Of a stretch of DNA of 64,000 bases, positions 11,291 through 22,562 are shown piece after piece (the first letter of the stretch is position 1; each line of letters opens with the position of its first letter). The notes beneath the pieces were generated by a model. The model was not told the DNA's origin. It searched no databases and was given only the letters and a program-made list of their open reading frames with translations. The position numbers and the translations under genes were made by a program. The stretch comes from Sciurus carolinensis (lineage: Eukaryota; Chordata; Mammalia; Rodentia; Sciuridae), in the NCBI RefSeq assembly GCF_902686445.1, contig NC_062213.1:5639241-5703240 (forward strand), written 5' to 3'.

Positions 11291-12313
11291 ATGAGAAAAC
11301 AAGGGAAGAAAATGTCCCAAACAAACCAAATGCTACATCAATAAAATCTAATGACAGCATGGCAGAAGAAATGTCAGAAAGGGAGTTCAGAATGTACATA
11401 ATTAAAATGATCAGAGAAGCAAAGGATGAGATGAAAGGGCAAATGCAGGCATTAAATGATTGTACCAATCAACAGTTAAAAGAGGAAATGTGGGAAGCAA
11501 AAGATAATTTCAATAAAGAGAGATACTGAAAAAAAAACAAACAAACAGAAATCCTTGAAATGAAGGAAACAATAAACCAAATTAAGAACTCCATAGAAAA
11601 CATAACCAATAGGATAGAACACCTGGAAGACAGAACCTCAGACATTGAAGACAAAATATCTAATCTTGAAAACAAAGTTGACTAAACAGAGAAGATGGTA
11701 AGAAATCATGAACAGAATCTACAAGAATTATGGGATATCATGAAAAGGCCAAATTTAAGAATTATCGGGATTGAAGAAGGCACCAAGAAACAAACCAAAG
11801 GAATGAAATAAAATAATATTCTATTCAATGAAATAATATCAGAAAATTTCCCAAATCTGAAGAATGAAATGGAAAATCAAGTACAAGAGGCTTATAGGAC
11901 TCCAATATACAAATTACAACAGACCCACACAAAGGCACATTATAATGAAAATACCTAACATACAAAATAAAGACAGAATTTTAAAGGCTGCGAGAGAAAA
12001 AAACAATCAAATTACATACAGGGGAAAACCAATATGGATATCAGCAGATTTTTCAACCCAGACCCTAAAAGTTAGAAGGGCCTGGAACAACATATTTCAA
12101 GTTCTGAAAGAAAATAGATGCCAACCAAGAATCTTATACTCAGCAAAACTTATCTTCAGATTTGACAACAAAATAAAATCCTTCCATGATAAACAAAAGC
12201 TAAAAGAATTTACAAAAAGAAAGCCGGCATTACAGAACATTCTCAGCAAAATATTCCATGAGGAAAAGATGAAAAACAATGATGTAATACAGCAAAGGAA
12301 GGAAGTACCCTAA
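11291..12313 (+). pseudogene. L1 ORF1 (RNA-binding protein), broken
   Basis: ORF1p is the trimeric RNA-binding chaperone of the L1 particle: an N-terminal coiled coil, a central RRM and a C-terminal domain. A coiled-coil-like segment (about 11346-11680) is rich in E/K/Q. It is followed by 'QNLQELWDIMKRPNLRIIGI', the family's linker to the RRM (about 11710-11775). In-frame stops are TGA 11527-11529, TAA 11683-11685 and TAA 11809-11811. A frameshift near 11910-11930 moves the rest into another frame. That frame is open to 12313 and includes the RRM/CTD blocks 'RHIIMKIPNIQNKDRILKAA', 'ADFSTQTLKVRRAWNNIF', 'CQPRILYSAKL' and 'DKQKLKEFTKRKPALQNIL'. The exact native start codon is uncertain. Confidence 0.85.
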
Positions 12314-12360
12314 AGGAACAGCCAAATAAAGGAGAAACCAAGTCGTTTTAAAAAACAAAA

Positions 12361-15300
12361 ATGAGCCAAATGACTGGGAATACAAATCATATTTCAATAA
12401 TAACCCTGAATGGTAATGGCCTGAACTCATCAATCAAAAGACATAGACTAGCTGATTGGATTAAAAAAAAAAAAGATCCAACAATGTGCTGCCTGCAAGA
12501 GACTCATCTCATAGAAAGAGATTCCCACAGACTACAGGTGAAAGGATCGGAAAACACATACCATGCACATGGACTCAGCAAAAAAAGTCGGAGTATCCTT
12601 CCTCATATCAGATAATGTGGACTTCAAGCCAAAGTTAGTCAGAGGGGATCAAGAAGGACATTTCATACTGCTTAAGGGAAGCATAAATCAGCAAGAATTA
12701 ACAATCATAAATATCTATGCCCCAAACAGTGGCTCATCCATGTATGTCTTACAAATCCTTCTCACTTCCAGGGATCAAATAGACTACAACACAATAATAC
12801 TAGGTGACTTTAACACACCTATCTCACCAGGGGACAGATCTTCCAAACAAAAATTGAACAAAGAAACCACAAATCTCAATAACACAATCTATAATTTAGA
12901 CTTAACCGACATATATAGAATATACCATCCAACAAGGAGCGAATACACTTTCTTCTCAGCAGCACATGGATCCTTCTCTAAAATAGACCACATATTATGC
13001 CACAAAGCTACTGTTAGCAAATACAAGAAGATAGAGACACTACCTTGTATTCTATCAGATCATAATGGATTGAAGTTAGAAATAAATGAAAGAGTAAAAA
13101 ACAGAAACTACTCCAAACACCTGGAGATTAAATAATACACTATTGAATGATGAATGGATAACAGAAGACATCAGGCGTGAAATAAAAAATTCTTAGAGGT
13201 AAATGAGAACAAAGTTACATCATATCAAAATCTCTGGGACACATAATCCTTGAGGAGAGATGAAAAACATGAAAAGCAGTACTTAGAGGAAAATTTATTT
13301 CATGGAGTGCATTGAATAAAAGAAGAAAAAATCAACAAATAAATGACCTAACACTACAGCTCAAAGCCCTAGAAAAAGAAGAACAGAGCAACACCAAAAG
13401 TAGTAGAAGACAGGAAATAGTTAAAATCAGAGCTGAAATCAATGAAATTGAAACAAAAGAAACAATCAAAAAAATTGACAAAATAAAAAGTTGGTTCTAT
13501 GAAAACATAAACAAAATTGATAAATCCTTAACCACACTAACAAAGAGAAGGAGAGAGAAAACTCAAATTACTAAAATTTGGAATGAACAAGGAAATATCA
13601 CGACAGACATGATCGAAATACAAAATATAATTAGAAGTTATTTTGAAAATCTATACTCCAAAAAAATAGAAAATCTTGAAGACATTGACAGGTTTCTAGC
13701 ATAATATGAATTACCTAAACTGAAAGAGGAGGACATACACAATTTAAATAGATCAATTTCAAATAATGAAATAGAAGAAGTCATCAAAAGTCTACCAACA
13801 AAGAAAAGTCCGGGACCAGATGGGACCATTAAAGAAGAGCTCATTCCAATACTCCTCAAAGTAATAGAAGAGGAGGGAACCCTCCCAAACTCATTCTATG
13901 AAGCCAGTATCACCCTGATACCTAAACTAACAGAGACACATCGAGGAAAGACAATTTCAGACCAATATATTTAAAAACATTGATGCAAAAATTCTCAACA
14001 AAATTTTAGCAAATCACATACAAAAATATATTAAAAAGATAGTGCACCACGATCAAGTGGGTTTTATCCCAGGGATGCAAGTTTGGTTCAACATCTGGAA
14101 ATCAATAAATGTAATTCACCATATCAACAGACTTAAAGTCAAAAATCACATGATTATTTTGATAGATGCAGAAAAAGCATTTGATAAAATACAGCACCCC
14201 TTCATGCTCAAAACACTAAAAAAAAAAATAGGGATAGTAGGAACATTCCTTAACATTGTGAAGGTTATCTATGCTAAACCCATGGCCAACATCATTCTAA
14301 ATGGTGAAAAACTGAAAACATTTCCCCTAAAAACTGGAACAAGACAGGGATGCCCTCTTTCACCACTTCTTTTCAACAATGTCCTTGAAACTCTAGCCAG
14401 AGCAATGAGACAGACCAAAGAAATTAAAGGGATATGAATAGGAAAAGAAGAGCTCAAACTATCCTTATTTGCCGATGACATGATTATATATTTAGAGGAT
14501 CCAAAAATTCCACCAGAACACTTTTAGAACCCATAAGTGAATTCAGTAAAGTAGCAGGATATAAGATCAATGCTCATAAATCTAATGTATTTTTATGCAT
14601 AAGTGATGAATCCTCAGAAAGAGAAGTTAGGAAAACTACCCCATTCACAATAGCCTTGAAAAAAATAAATACTTGGGAATCAATCTAACAAAAGAGGTGA
14701 AAGACCTCTACAATGAGAACTACAGAACACTAAAGAAAGAAATTATAGAAAACCTTAGAAGATGGAAAGATCTCCCATGTTCTTGGATAGGTAAAATTAA
14801 TATTGTCAAAATGGCCATACTACCAAAAGTTCTATACAGATTCAATGCAATCCCAATTAAAATCCCAATGATGTACCTCACAGAAATAGAGCAAGCAATC
14901 ATAAAATTCATCTGAACAATAAGAAGCCCATAATAGCTAAAGCAATCCTTAGCAGGAAGAGTGAAGTGGTGGGTATCGCAATACCAGAACTTCAATTATA
15001 CTACAAAGCAATAGTAACAAAAACGGCATGGTATTGGCATCAAAATATCAGGTAGATCAATGGTATAGAATAGAGGACACAGACACAAACCCAAATAAAT
15101 TCAGTTTTCTCATACTAGACAAAGGTGCCAAAAACATACAATGGGGAAAAGATAGCCTGTTCAACAAATGGTGCTGGGAAATCTGGAAATCCATATGCAA
15201 CAGAATGAAACTAAACCCCTATCTCTCACCCTGCACAAAACTCAACTCAAAATGGATCAAGGGCCTCGGAATCAGACCAGAGACCCTGCATCTTACAGAA

Positions 15301-16189
15301 GAAGAAGTAGGTCCAAATCTTCAACATGTTGGCTTAGGATCAGGCTTCCTTAACAGGACTCCCATAGCACAAGAAATAAAAGCAAGAATCAATAACTGGG
15401 ATAGATTCAAATTAAAAAGCTTTCTCTCAGCAAAGGAAACTATCAGCAATGTGAAGAGAGAGCCTACAGAGTGGGAGAAAATCTTTGCCACTCATACTTC
15501 AGTTAGAGCACTAATTTCCAGAATCTATAAAGAACTCAAAAAACTCTACACCAAGAATACAAATAATCCAATCAACAAATGGGCTAAGGAAATGAACAGA
15601 CACTTCACAGAAGAAGATGTACAAGCAATCAACAGATATATGAAAAAATGTTCAACATCTCTAGTAATAAGAGAAATGCAAATCAAAACTAACCTAAGAT
15701 TTCATCTCACCAAAATTAGAATGGTGATTATCAAGAACACAAGCAACAATAGGTGTTGGCAAGGATGTGGGGAAAAGGTACACTCATACATTCGTGGTGG
15801 GGTTGCAAATTAGTGCAGCCACTCTGGAGAGCAGTATGGAGATTCCTCAGAAAGCTTGGAATGGAACCACCATTTGACCCAGCTATTCCACTCCTTGGCC
15901 TATACCCAAGGACTTAAAATCAGCATACTACAGACATACAGCAACATCAATATTCATAGCTGCTCAATTCACAATAGCCAGATTGTGGAACCAACATAGA
16001 TGCCCTTCAATTGATGAATGGATAAAGAAACTGTGGTATATATATACAATGGAATGTTATTCAGCCATAAAGAATAATAAAATTATGGCATTTGCAGGCA
16101 AAAGGATGAATTTGGAGACTATCATGCTAAGTGAGATAATCCAATCTCAAAAAACCAAAGGACGAATGATCTTGCTGATAAGTGGATGA
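12361..16189 (+). pseudogene. L1 ORF2 (endonuclease/reverse transcriptase), broken
   Basis: ORF2p nicks target DNA and copies L1 RNA at the nick. It starts MSQMTGNTNHISIITL at 12361. The AP-like endonuclease shows 'QETHL', 'INIYAPN', 'GDFNTP', 'SKIDHILCHK' and 'SDHNGLKLEI' between 12361 and about 13110, with a frameshift near 12560. RT blocks include '[20 protein letters not shown]', '[10 protein letters not shown]', '[16 protein letters not shown]' and the catalytic FADD at 14468-14479. In that same frame a TGA at 14435-14437 lies 10 codons upstream of FADD. Thumb and C-terminal segments lie at 14673-14915, 15028-15813 and 15983-16189, again in different frames. The cysteine motif near 15755-15780 is cut by a frameshift. 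The product cannot be made. Confidence 0.9.
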
Positions 16190-16409
16190 TGATACATAAT
16201 GGGGGTGGGAGGATGGAGAATGGAGGAAGGAAGTACTGTATAGAGGGAAAAGAGGGGTGAGAGGGGTAGGGAGGGAAGGGAAAAAATAACAGAATGAATC
16301 AAGCACCATTACCCTATGTAAATGTATGATTACACAAATGGTATGCCTCTACTTCATGTACAACCAGAGAAATAAATTGTACCCCATTTGTTTACAAAAA
16401 AAAAAAAAA
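16190..16409 (+). other. L1 3' UTR and poly(A) tail
   Basis: A G-rich purine stretch (16200-16280, repeated GGGTGGG/GGAGG steps) leads to the conserved 3' end 'CATTTGTTTACA' and an A run of about 15. G-rich 3' UTRs are a family-wide L1 feature. Confidence 0.85.
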
Positions 16410-16421
16410 AAGAATAACAAC
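16410..16421 (+). repeat. target-site duplication of full-length L1, right copy
   Basis: AAGAATAACAAC, an exact partner of 10490-10501. The first A overlaps the poly(A) tail. Confidence 0.9.
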
Positions 16422-16425
16422 CAAA

Positions 16426-16441
16426 AGAATGTCCAGTTCCT
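16426..16441 (+). repeat. outer target-site duplication, right copy
   Basis: AGAATGTCCAGTTCCT, partner of 10330-10345 with one mismatch. It ends the older inverted L1. Confidence 0.75.
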
Positions 16442-17759
16442 ATGGTACCTGAGGTACAGGATAAAATCAGACAGAGGGGAAAAGAAATAAAAATCACGTG
16501 TCTGAATACTGTTAGGATGAGTGCTTCTCCAACATTTGGGTACTCTGTTTACTTCAAGAAATTTATGAAAATCTCTGAACTTGTCTTTCCCATAAAAATG
16601 CATGTATTAATATAAGTGCATTCTTTAAATATAATTTTAAATTTTTCTGAAGTTTTGATCACGATTCATGGACCTGCTGTGGGTTCTGCCCCCATCTGAG
16701 TACAGCGTTGCCCCTGGAAGCCGAGGAGGAGCTCTGAGTCCACCTCCGCTGCCTTCTCCAGTCACCCCCGCCTGTCCTCCTCCTCTTCCGGCTGCTGGAG
16801 GACCATGGCGGCAATCGTATGTAGAACCAGGGTTGGCTGGTATCTTCTCCCCCAGCTTTAGAACCCCCTATTCATCTGCACACTTCCCCAGGCTGTTCCC
16901 TCGGGCAGCTGTTACAGGATTTCTGTTCCTTTCCTTCTGATTTGTGAGGAGGAAGCAGTGCATTCCTTCCCACCTCACAGGGGGCTCCAGTTGGTTTGGG
17001 TCCCCGCCTGCCCCTATCTGTACTGAATTCCTCAGCGCCCCTTCTCTGCCCCCCACACTCCCCGCTTACTAACTCCCTCATTCCCCTTCATTCGTCCCGC
17101 TCCCTGACCCCAGGGCATTCCATGCTTGGTGGTCTGCCAGGCCCACAGAGCTAGAGGCAAACCTGTGGGGTCTGCCTCATTCATAAAGGGCTCTGCTGAC
17201 CCTGGCACGGTCGATAAGATAGAGCTTGTTTTTCACTAAAGAAGCACAGCTGGCAGATTTAAGTGCGAGGTTCAGGATTAGATGGTTTATAAAATGGACT
17301 TTGCTCTGCAATGTCTGGGGACAAAGCTGAGGTCTTTACAGTGTTATAATTTCCAAATTGTCCTTGGGGTCAATGTCTCCCCCCCTATTGTCCTTTCAAC
17401 TAGGTGAACCAGCCATTGACTTTTCTCCACTGAAGCAATGGAAGCGATCATCAGGAACACGTTGATGCATGTGGAAGCCGAAGGCGTGTGCTCACAATTG
17501 TGCAGGCTCCCGTTCCTCTCCTGTACTTCTCCCTCCCAAACCTTAGTGGTTCCGCTGTGGGCTTCTTATCCCCGTCACAGCCTACTCCTGCTCTGGTATT
17601 ACTCTTCACATGCACGAACCTCCCCGCCTCAACACCAGCTTCCTGAGGGAAATGAAAAAAATGGATTTCATCTCAGATGAACACAAGACACCCAGGCCTT
17701 ACTGAATTTTGTTAATCTTCCAGAGAGGATGGGCATTTGAACCACAGTTACGTGGGTCG
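16442..17759. other. unique sequence, no gene recognised
   Basis: The stretch at 16670-17110 is C+T-rich on the '+' strand and carries a 90-codon frame (16668-16940) rich in Pro/Ser without any domain. No repeat family was recognised. Confidence 0.55.
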
Positions 17760-17972
17760 CATCTTGACTTGACTACATTTTTTTGGTTGCATTTGGACAA
17801 GTCACTGAACTGAAGTTGAACTCAATCTTCTCACCTGTGAAATGTCACTTATTAATTCTGACTTGGAGCCAATTATTTAACTTTGATGAGTCTCAGTCTC
17901 TTCACAAGTGGTGTGAAGGATGAGTGAATCAACATACATACAGCACTTAGCATACCCCCTGGGACAATAAAT
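17760..17972 (+). repeat. MIR-type SINE remnants, sense
   Basis: Two consecutive MIR-like cores are visible. 'GGACAAGTCACTGAACTGAA ... CTCACCTGTGAAATG' is followed by 'TTATTTAACTTTGATGAGTC ... GCACTTAGCATACC ... AATAAATGTTCAA'. The second ends in the classic MIR 3' 'cacatagtaagcgctcaataaatg' order. They may be one element with an internal duplication or two adjacent copies. Confidence 0.75.
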
Positions 17973-18554
17973 GTTCAACACCTGTCAACTTCGCTGGTCA
18001 CTGGACATAGATGAGATGCTTGTTCCCTTATGTCTAACAGTAGGAGATCAGGGAACAGCTGACACTGAAACAATTTCAGAAATGACTCTGGAATTGGAAA
18101 AGGGAGAAATGACTGTTCTAAGGACAAGGAGACTGAAATCCAAGGAGACCGGTGCTCAGGAGCTGACTTGGTGTGTGAGCTCTGGAAAGCCTCGACCACA
18201 CCCCTCATGCTAATACTCCAACGGTGGACCTCACATCTGCCCTGAGGTCTACACGTTCCCCAGACACCCAGATCTGTGGAGGACATCAAGTCTCCCTTTT
18301 GTTTCCAGAATTAATTTGCTGGATTTGGTAATGGGTTGGGTTTGGGGGTACAGAGGGAGAAGTCACTTTAAGAGGATCTTTAGGATTCTGGGTTGAGCTA
18401 CTTAATACCTGGTGGTTCCATCTAGTGGAATGTCTGCTCAGAGAAGAAGATTCAATGGCTAGAGCTGGACCTGGGCCCTTTGAGGAGTTGCCCATAGATG
18501 GCAGGGGAAGAACTTTCCCACTTCTAAAGAGGGCAGGAGAGAACAGTTTGGGTT
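17973..18554. other. unique sequence, no gene recognised
   Basis: Unique DNA between the MIRs and the antisense L1. The frames present (up to 104 codons) have no recognisable domain. Confidence 0.5.
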
Positions 18555-18565
18555 CAAGTCACTTT
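18555..18565 (+). repeat. target-site duplication, left copy
   Basis: CAAGTCACTTT recurs exactly at 19171-19181 and brackets the antisense L1. The first four bases may be microhomology with L1 sequence. Confidence 0.75.
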
Positions 18566-19170
18566 TCCCCCCTTTTGTTTATTTGTTCTTTTTAGTTATA
18601 CATGATGATAGAATGTGTTTCCACCTATTATACCTATGTGGCGTGTAACTTCCTATTCTTGTGGTTGGACATGTAGAGTGACACTGGTCGTGTATTCATG
18701 TATGAGCATAGGAAAGTGATGTCCAATTCATCCTGCTGTCGTTCCTATTCCCATCACCCTCCTTTCCCTTCATTCTCCTTTGTCTAATCCAATTAACTTC
18801 TACTCTCCCCAAGCCCCCCACCCCTGATTGTGTGTTAACATCTGCATATCAGAGATAATATTTAGCCTTTGGATTTTTTGGGACTGACTTATTTAATTTA
18901 GCATTATAGTCTCTAGTTCCATCCACTTACCAGAAAATTCCATAATTTCATTCTTCTTTATGGATGAGTAATATTCCATTGTGTATACATACCACATGTT
19001 CTTTATCCATTCATCTGTTGAAGGGCACCTAGGTTGGTTCCATAGCTTAGCTATTGTGAATTGAGCTGTTATAAACATTGATGTAGCCATGTGACTATAG
19101 TATGCTGATTTTAAGTCCTTTGGGTATATGGTGAAGAGTGGGATAACTGGGTCAAATGGTGATTCCATTC
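18566..19170 (-). mobile_element. L1 3' end, antisense, 5'-truncated
   Basis: The '+' strand runs from a degraded T/C-rich tail through the 3' UTR ('TTTAGTTATACATGATGATA') into reversed ORF2. The minus-strand frame 18893-19168 includes 'YTMEYYSSIKKNEIMEF'. It ends at 'GATTCCATTCCAAG', which matches the L1 phrase 'CTTGGAATGGAACC'. It carries more substitutions than the copies at 10.5 and 22.6 kb, so it is likely older, yet the 11-bp duplication is intact. Confidence 0.9.
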
Positions 19171-19181
19171 CAAGTCACTTT
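19171..19181 (+). repeat. target-site duplication, right copy
   Basis: CAAGTCACTTT, partner of 18555-18565. Confidence 0.75.
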
Positions 19182-19989
19182 GAATGATGTAAATTCAAAC
19201 CCAACCATTCCATTCCAGCGATGGTGTAGATGGCAGGAATTAAAGGTAGAATCCCTGTGAGCCTATCTCCTGCTCTTCAGAAGGTTCAGGTGATGGCATG
19301 TTTTGATGTGAAGCATGTGTGATGTGGCAGGGAGGTGACGGGAGAGGGTCAGATGTTGGAGGCTGGAAGTCTGTCCTGACCTAGGTTTGGAGGCAAGGTC
19401 ACGAGTGACTGTGGGAGTCATGGCTGAGCAAAGTGGTGGAGTGGGGAGGTGGGTTCCTGCGAGGCGGCTTGACCACCATCTCTGACGATGGAGGCAGGCA
19501 GGGTCAAGAAGCACACTGGGCTCCCACCTCCAGGGCATCAGAGGGCAACCCAGGCTGCCACACCTGCTCCTGTAGGGGCATAGCACACCATCGGGAGGTA
19601 CCGCATTTCTGGACGGTGCCTCCCAGGTATGGCTGGCCCACGCCGCGTCCTGTCCCCTGTAGAGGTCTTTACACTGCTTTTCCCCAGGAAGCTGCCTGCT
19701 CCAGCTCTGCTGTCCTGTTTGAAGTCTCCCTTCTGACCTCCTTGCTTCAGGTTGCTCCACTTAGATCAGTTCTTTCAAAAGAAGGTGGAAGCACAGTTTC
19801 GCAGCAGTGTCTCTGGTGCTTCTTGGTTTCCAGAGATCAAAGAGAGGCCTTGGCAACCCGAGTGCAGTAATGAGCTGAACGGGGAGTGTGGTGGAGGGGT
19901 GGGGGCATAACGTAGGCTCTAAAGGAGAGTGTGCCCCCACAGGGCGGGAGCCTGCAGTGGAGGCATTGGAGATGACACCAGGGGACGGT
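19182..19989. other. unique sequence, no gene recognised
   Basis: G+C-richer DNA with overlapping frames on both strands (19263-19760 minus, 165 codons; 19433-19870 plus, 145 codons). Neither has a domain. They overlap in antisense, so at most one could be real, and probably neither is. Confidence 0.5.
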
Positions 19990-20150
19990 AAGGATCTGAT
20001 CCTGGCTTTGCTGCTTTTTGTCCAGGTGACTTTAGGGTGAAAAAACTACCATTTCACAGCTGTGAACTTCAGTTCACCACAGGAAGTGGTCTTGCTTCTA
20101 AGGTCCCTTCCACTTTAAAGTTCCTCCTTTGGAGATATGCACTGTAGTGA
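19990..20150 (+). repeat. MIR/MIR3-like remnant, sense
   Basis: 'ATCCTGGCTTTGCTGC' is followed by 'CAGGTGACTTTAGGG' and by 'CTAAGGTCCCTTCCACTTTA'. This is the core and 3' wording of the MIR family ('ctctaaggtcccttccag'). Confidence 0.6.
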
Positions 20151-20164
20151 AATGATATTATTCT

Positions 20165-20372
20165 ATTCATCTGAGTTCGAAACCTGTGCTCACATTTCAT
20201 AGCCACCATGGATGCCTATGAGATTCTCAGCAAGTACTTAAACATCTTGGCAAATGCCCCCTCACCTGCAAAATAGAAATAATATGTATTTTTTAGTTAT
20301 TCTGACAATTCAGTGAAAGTACATGGGGAATCGGTAAATTTTAGGTCCACAGAAAGTACTTGATTAGGGAGA
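20165..20372 (+). repeat. MIR, sense
   Basis: The order is 'GAGTTCGAAACCTG', 'GCAAGTACTTAAAC', 'CTCACCTGCAAAATAGAAAT' and 'AAAGTACTTGATTAG', which is the full MIR sequence of core plus 3' end in diverged form. Confidence 0.7.
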
Positions 20373-22548
20373 AGTTTCCTGCGTGCTTCTTACGGCTGTT
20401 TGAGGGGTTAAGAAGAATCGTGAACATTTTACAGCATGACTTTTCTTGTGTATGTAGATACGAACCCAGAAAAGGAGGTTAATAGAAGATATAAATTAAT
20501 ACAAGTACTGATCTATCTCAAAATATCACCAGCAACTTTCTGCATAAATGATTAAAATTCTATCACCAAAACTATAGTTCTTGGAAGTCTGTGGGAAACT
20601 TCTCCAATGAAATACCCTGGCGTGGGAGGAGACTGTGAGAGCCCACCACCTCCCTCTCGGGGGAATGTTTTTATAAAGGCAGCAGAAATGGCCAGCAGCC
20701 TCGGGCAGCATGGAGTCACACAGAAACAGCCCTTGACTGAAGATCCTCCACCAGGTTCCCAATGTCCAAGGAACCGGGGGACTAGGGACTCTGTCCACCT
20801 TAGGGTTGAGTTATAAGGGCTCAGAAGACCTCTTCAGTTCCACCATCCTATTGCCCGTGGACCCTGGATCTACTCGGGGAAATTCCGTGGCTCGGCACCA
20901 GGAGGAGGAGGTGGGGAGTCTGTGGACAGGTAGGAACACCAGCAGGGTGCAGGAGCGGAGGCAGCCAAACAGACCGGCTTGGAGCCCGACAGCTGTGCCC
21001 GCTGCCCTCTCATCCAGGAGAGTCGACAGTAGCCACGGAGAGAGCTGCAGACTCCACTGCAGAGAGGGGAGGGAGGGGAGGCCCGGGCAGTTTGCACAGG
21101 TCTGTTCACTGTCCTTGAACAGGCAGATGCCCTGGAGGCTCTCCGCAGGCTGACCCTGACTTCCTCCTTCTACCTGTCAAGAGGCTCACAAGGAAAAGTA
21201 GCAGTGCGTGATATTGGACCGTCCTGGGGAGGATGACCGGGGGCTCATCATGTCACACCACACAGCAAAGTGTCTCTCTGCTGGCCCAGGAAACCTGGGA
21301 CGTCACCTCAGTAATGGCGGAGTCACTGGTGTGTCTCAACAGTGAGCCATCATCCAGAAAGAGACAGACGTGCTCGGGAGCATCCGTACCAGAGGAGAGT
21401 AAGAAAGGGGACAGGAAGGGGCCTCAGCCCGACCCCCACCTGACCCTCCGCCCTGGCCTCAACTTGCTGCCCGTCATTCCTTCTGAGCAGGACAAAGGAG
21501 ACTTTGACTTTGTCTCCGATTCGACTCCAAGGCTATCTAAGCAGAGGCGGATTCAGCGAGTGGAAGGGAAATAAGAATTTCAAACACCAATGCTGTGGCT
21601 TAAGGCCCTGGGACCATTCTGAACCATCAAGTCTGGGAAATGTCAGTTTAAAAACTTTCAGTAACCAATTAAGAAGAGCCCAGATGTTCCCAAATAACCT
21701 AGAACTCAATTGCTTCAGCTAAAAATGCCTCTTAATCCAAAGAGACAATAGTGAAAACAGAAAGCTTAGTTTAGAATCGCGTTTCATTTCCCTCCTGAGA
21801 GTCAGGAAATCTTCAATCGATATTCTTTTCCCTGTGTTGGCAGTGACTGAGAAAAGCCACTCAACCTTTGTACCCCACCCCCCAGGTGACCCATTTTGGA
21901 AATGAAAATAATATTTAACTAGGAAGGATATTATAATCAATAAATCCATCTGTTTGAGTAACTGTCAACACCATTTGGTTTAAATTTCTTTTGGTTTCTA
22001 TGCTTTCTGGTAAATAATCATCATGACGATTGTAAAGATAATTAAGCTTGTGTGGACTGAGAGTTACTCATTACTCATTCAAAAAGTCTAGGAAAAGAAA
22101 TTACATGTACTGGAGTTCAGAGCTCCTGTGAGCTGCTTGCTGAGGAAAGGATGAAGACAGGAACAGGGCGGGGGTCCGGAGTGAACCAGACCGGCAACCA
22201 AGCAGTCGCAGTTCGCCTCTGGGAAGTTGCTCCGCACACCGACATACAGCCTGGAGTGCGGCGGGTTGCCTGGAATGGAAGGTAGAAAAAGCTGCAAAGC
22301 CAAATTCATGACCGGAAACGCAGGATGGGTGGGGGTGGGGGTGGGGTGCTTACCAGAAACAAAAACAAAAAGCAGGAAGGAAGAAACAAAGTACTCCCAA
22401 GCAAATTTCAATATAAAATTACTAAACAAAAGAAATCAGATGCTAAATCAGGCTGACATAATTGGCAATTAGATCACAAATAGATTTTAGCCTGACAAAA
22501 TATATTTAAAATACTAAATGATACATAAAGCGTTACTCCGGTAGAAAT
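20373..22548. other. unique sequence, no gene recognised
   Basis: Includes a G+C-richer segment (20600-21550) with frames of 113-115 codons that carry no domain. A donor-like AGGTAGGA is at about 20929, but no matching acceptor is evident. A strong G-quadruplex motif is at 22327-22346. Confidence 0.5.
22327..22346 (+). other. G-quadruplex motif
   Basis: Four G runs (3, 5, 5 and 4 G) are separated by single T loops. This is the most stable class of predicted DNA G-quadruplex. It lies in unique sequence, outside any recognised repeat. Confidence 0.85.
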
Positions 22549-22562
22549 AAGAAACAACATGA
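22549..22562 (+). repeat. target-site duplication, left copy
   Basis: AAGAAACAACATGA is repeated exactly at 23847-23860 after the poly(A) tail. Confidence 0.9.

Larger units (their letters stand above)
10502..16409 (+). mobile_element. structurally full-length LINE-1, coding-dead
   Basis: The element runs from a 5' UTR beginning AGGAGGTTTTCAAGATGGC through ORF1 and ORF2 to a G-rich 3' UTR and an A-run ending at about 16410. Exact 12-bp duplications flank it. At about 5.9 kb it has the expected full length. ORF1 carries three in-frame stops and a frameshift; ORF2 switches frame at least six times. It therefore inserted complete, by target-primed reverse transcription, and has since decayed. 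It landed in the 3' tail of an older inverted L1. This is the reference copy for reading the other L1 fragments in the window. Confidence 0.95.

Noticed and set aside
12361..16189. Potentially functional reverse transcriptase because FADD and endonuclease boxes are present
   Set aside because: The boxes lie in different reading frames and a stop precedes FADD in its own frame.
19263..19870. 165-codon minus and 145-codon plus frames overlapping in antisense
   Set aside because: Mutual overlap, no domain, no conserved motif.
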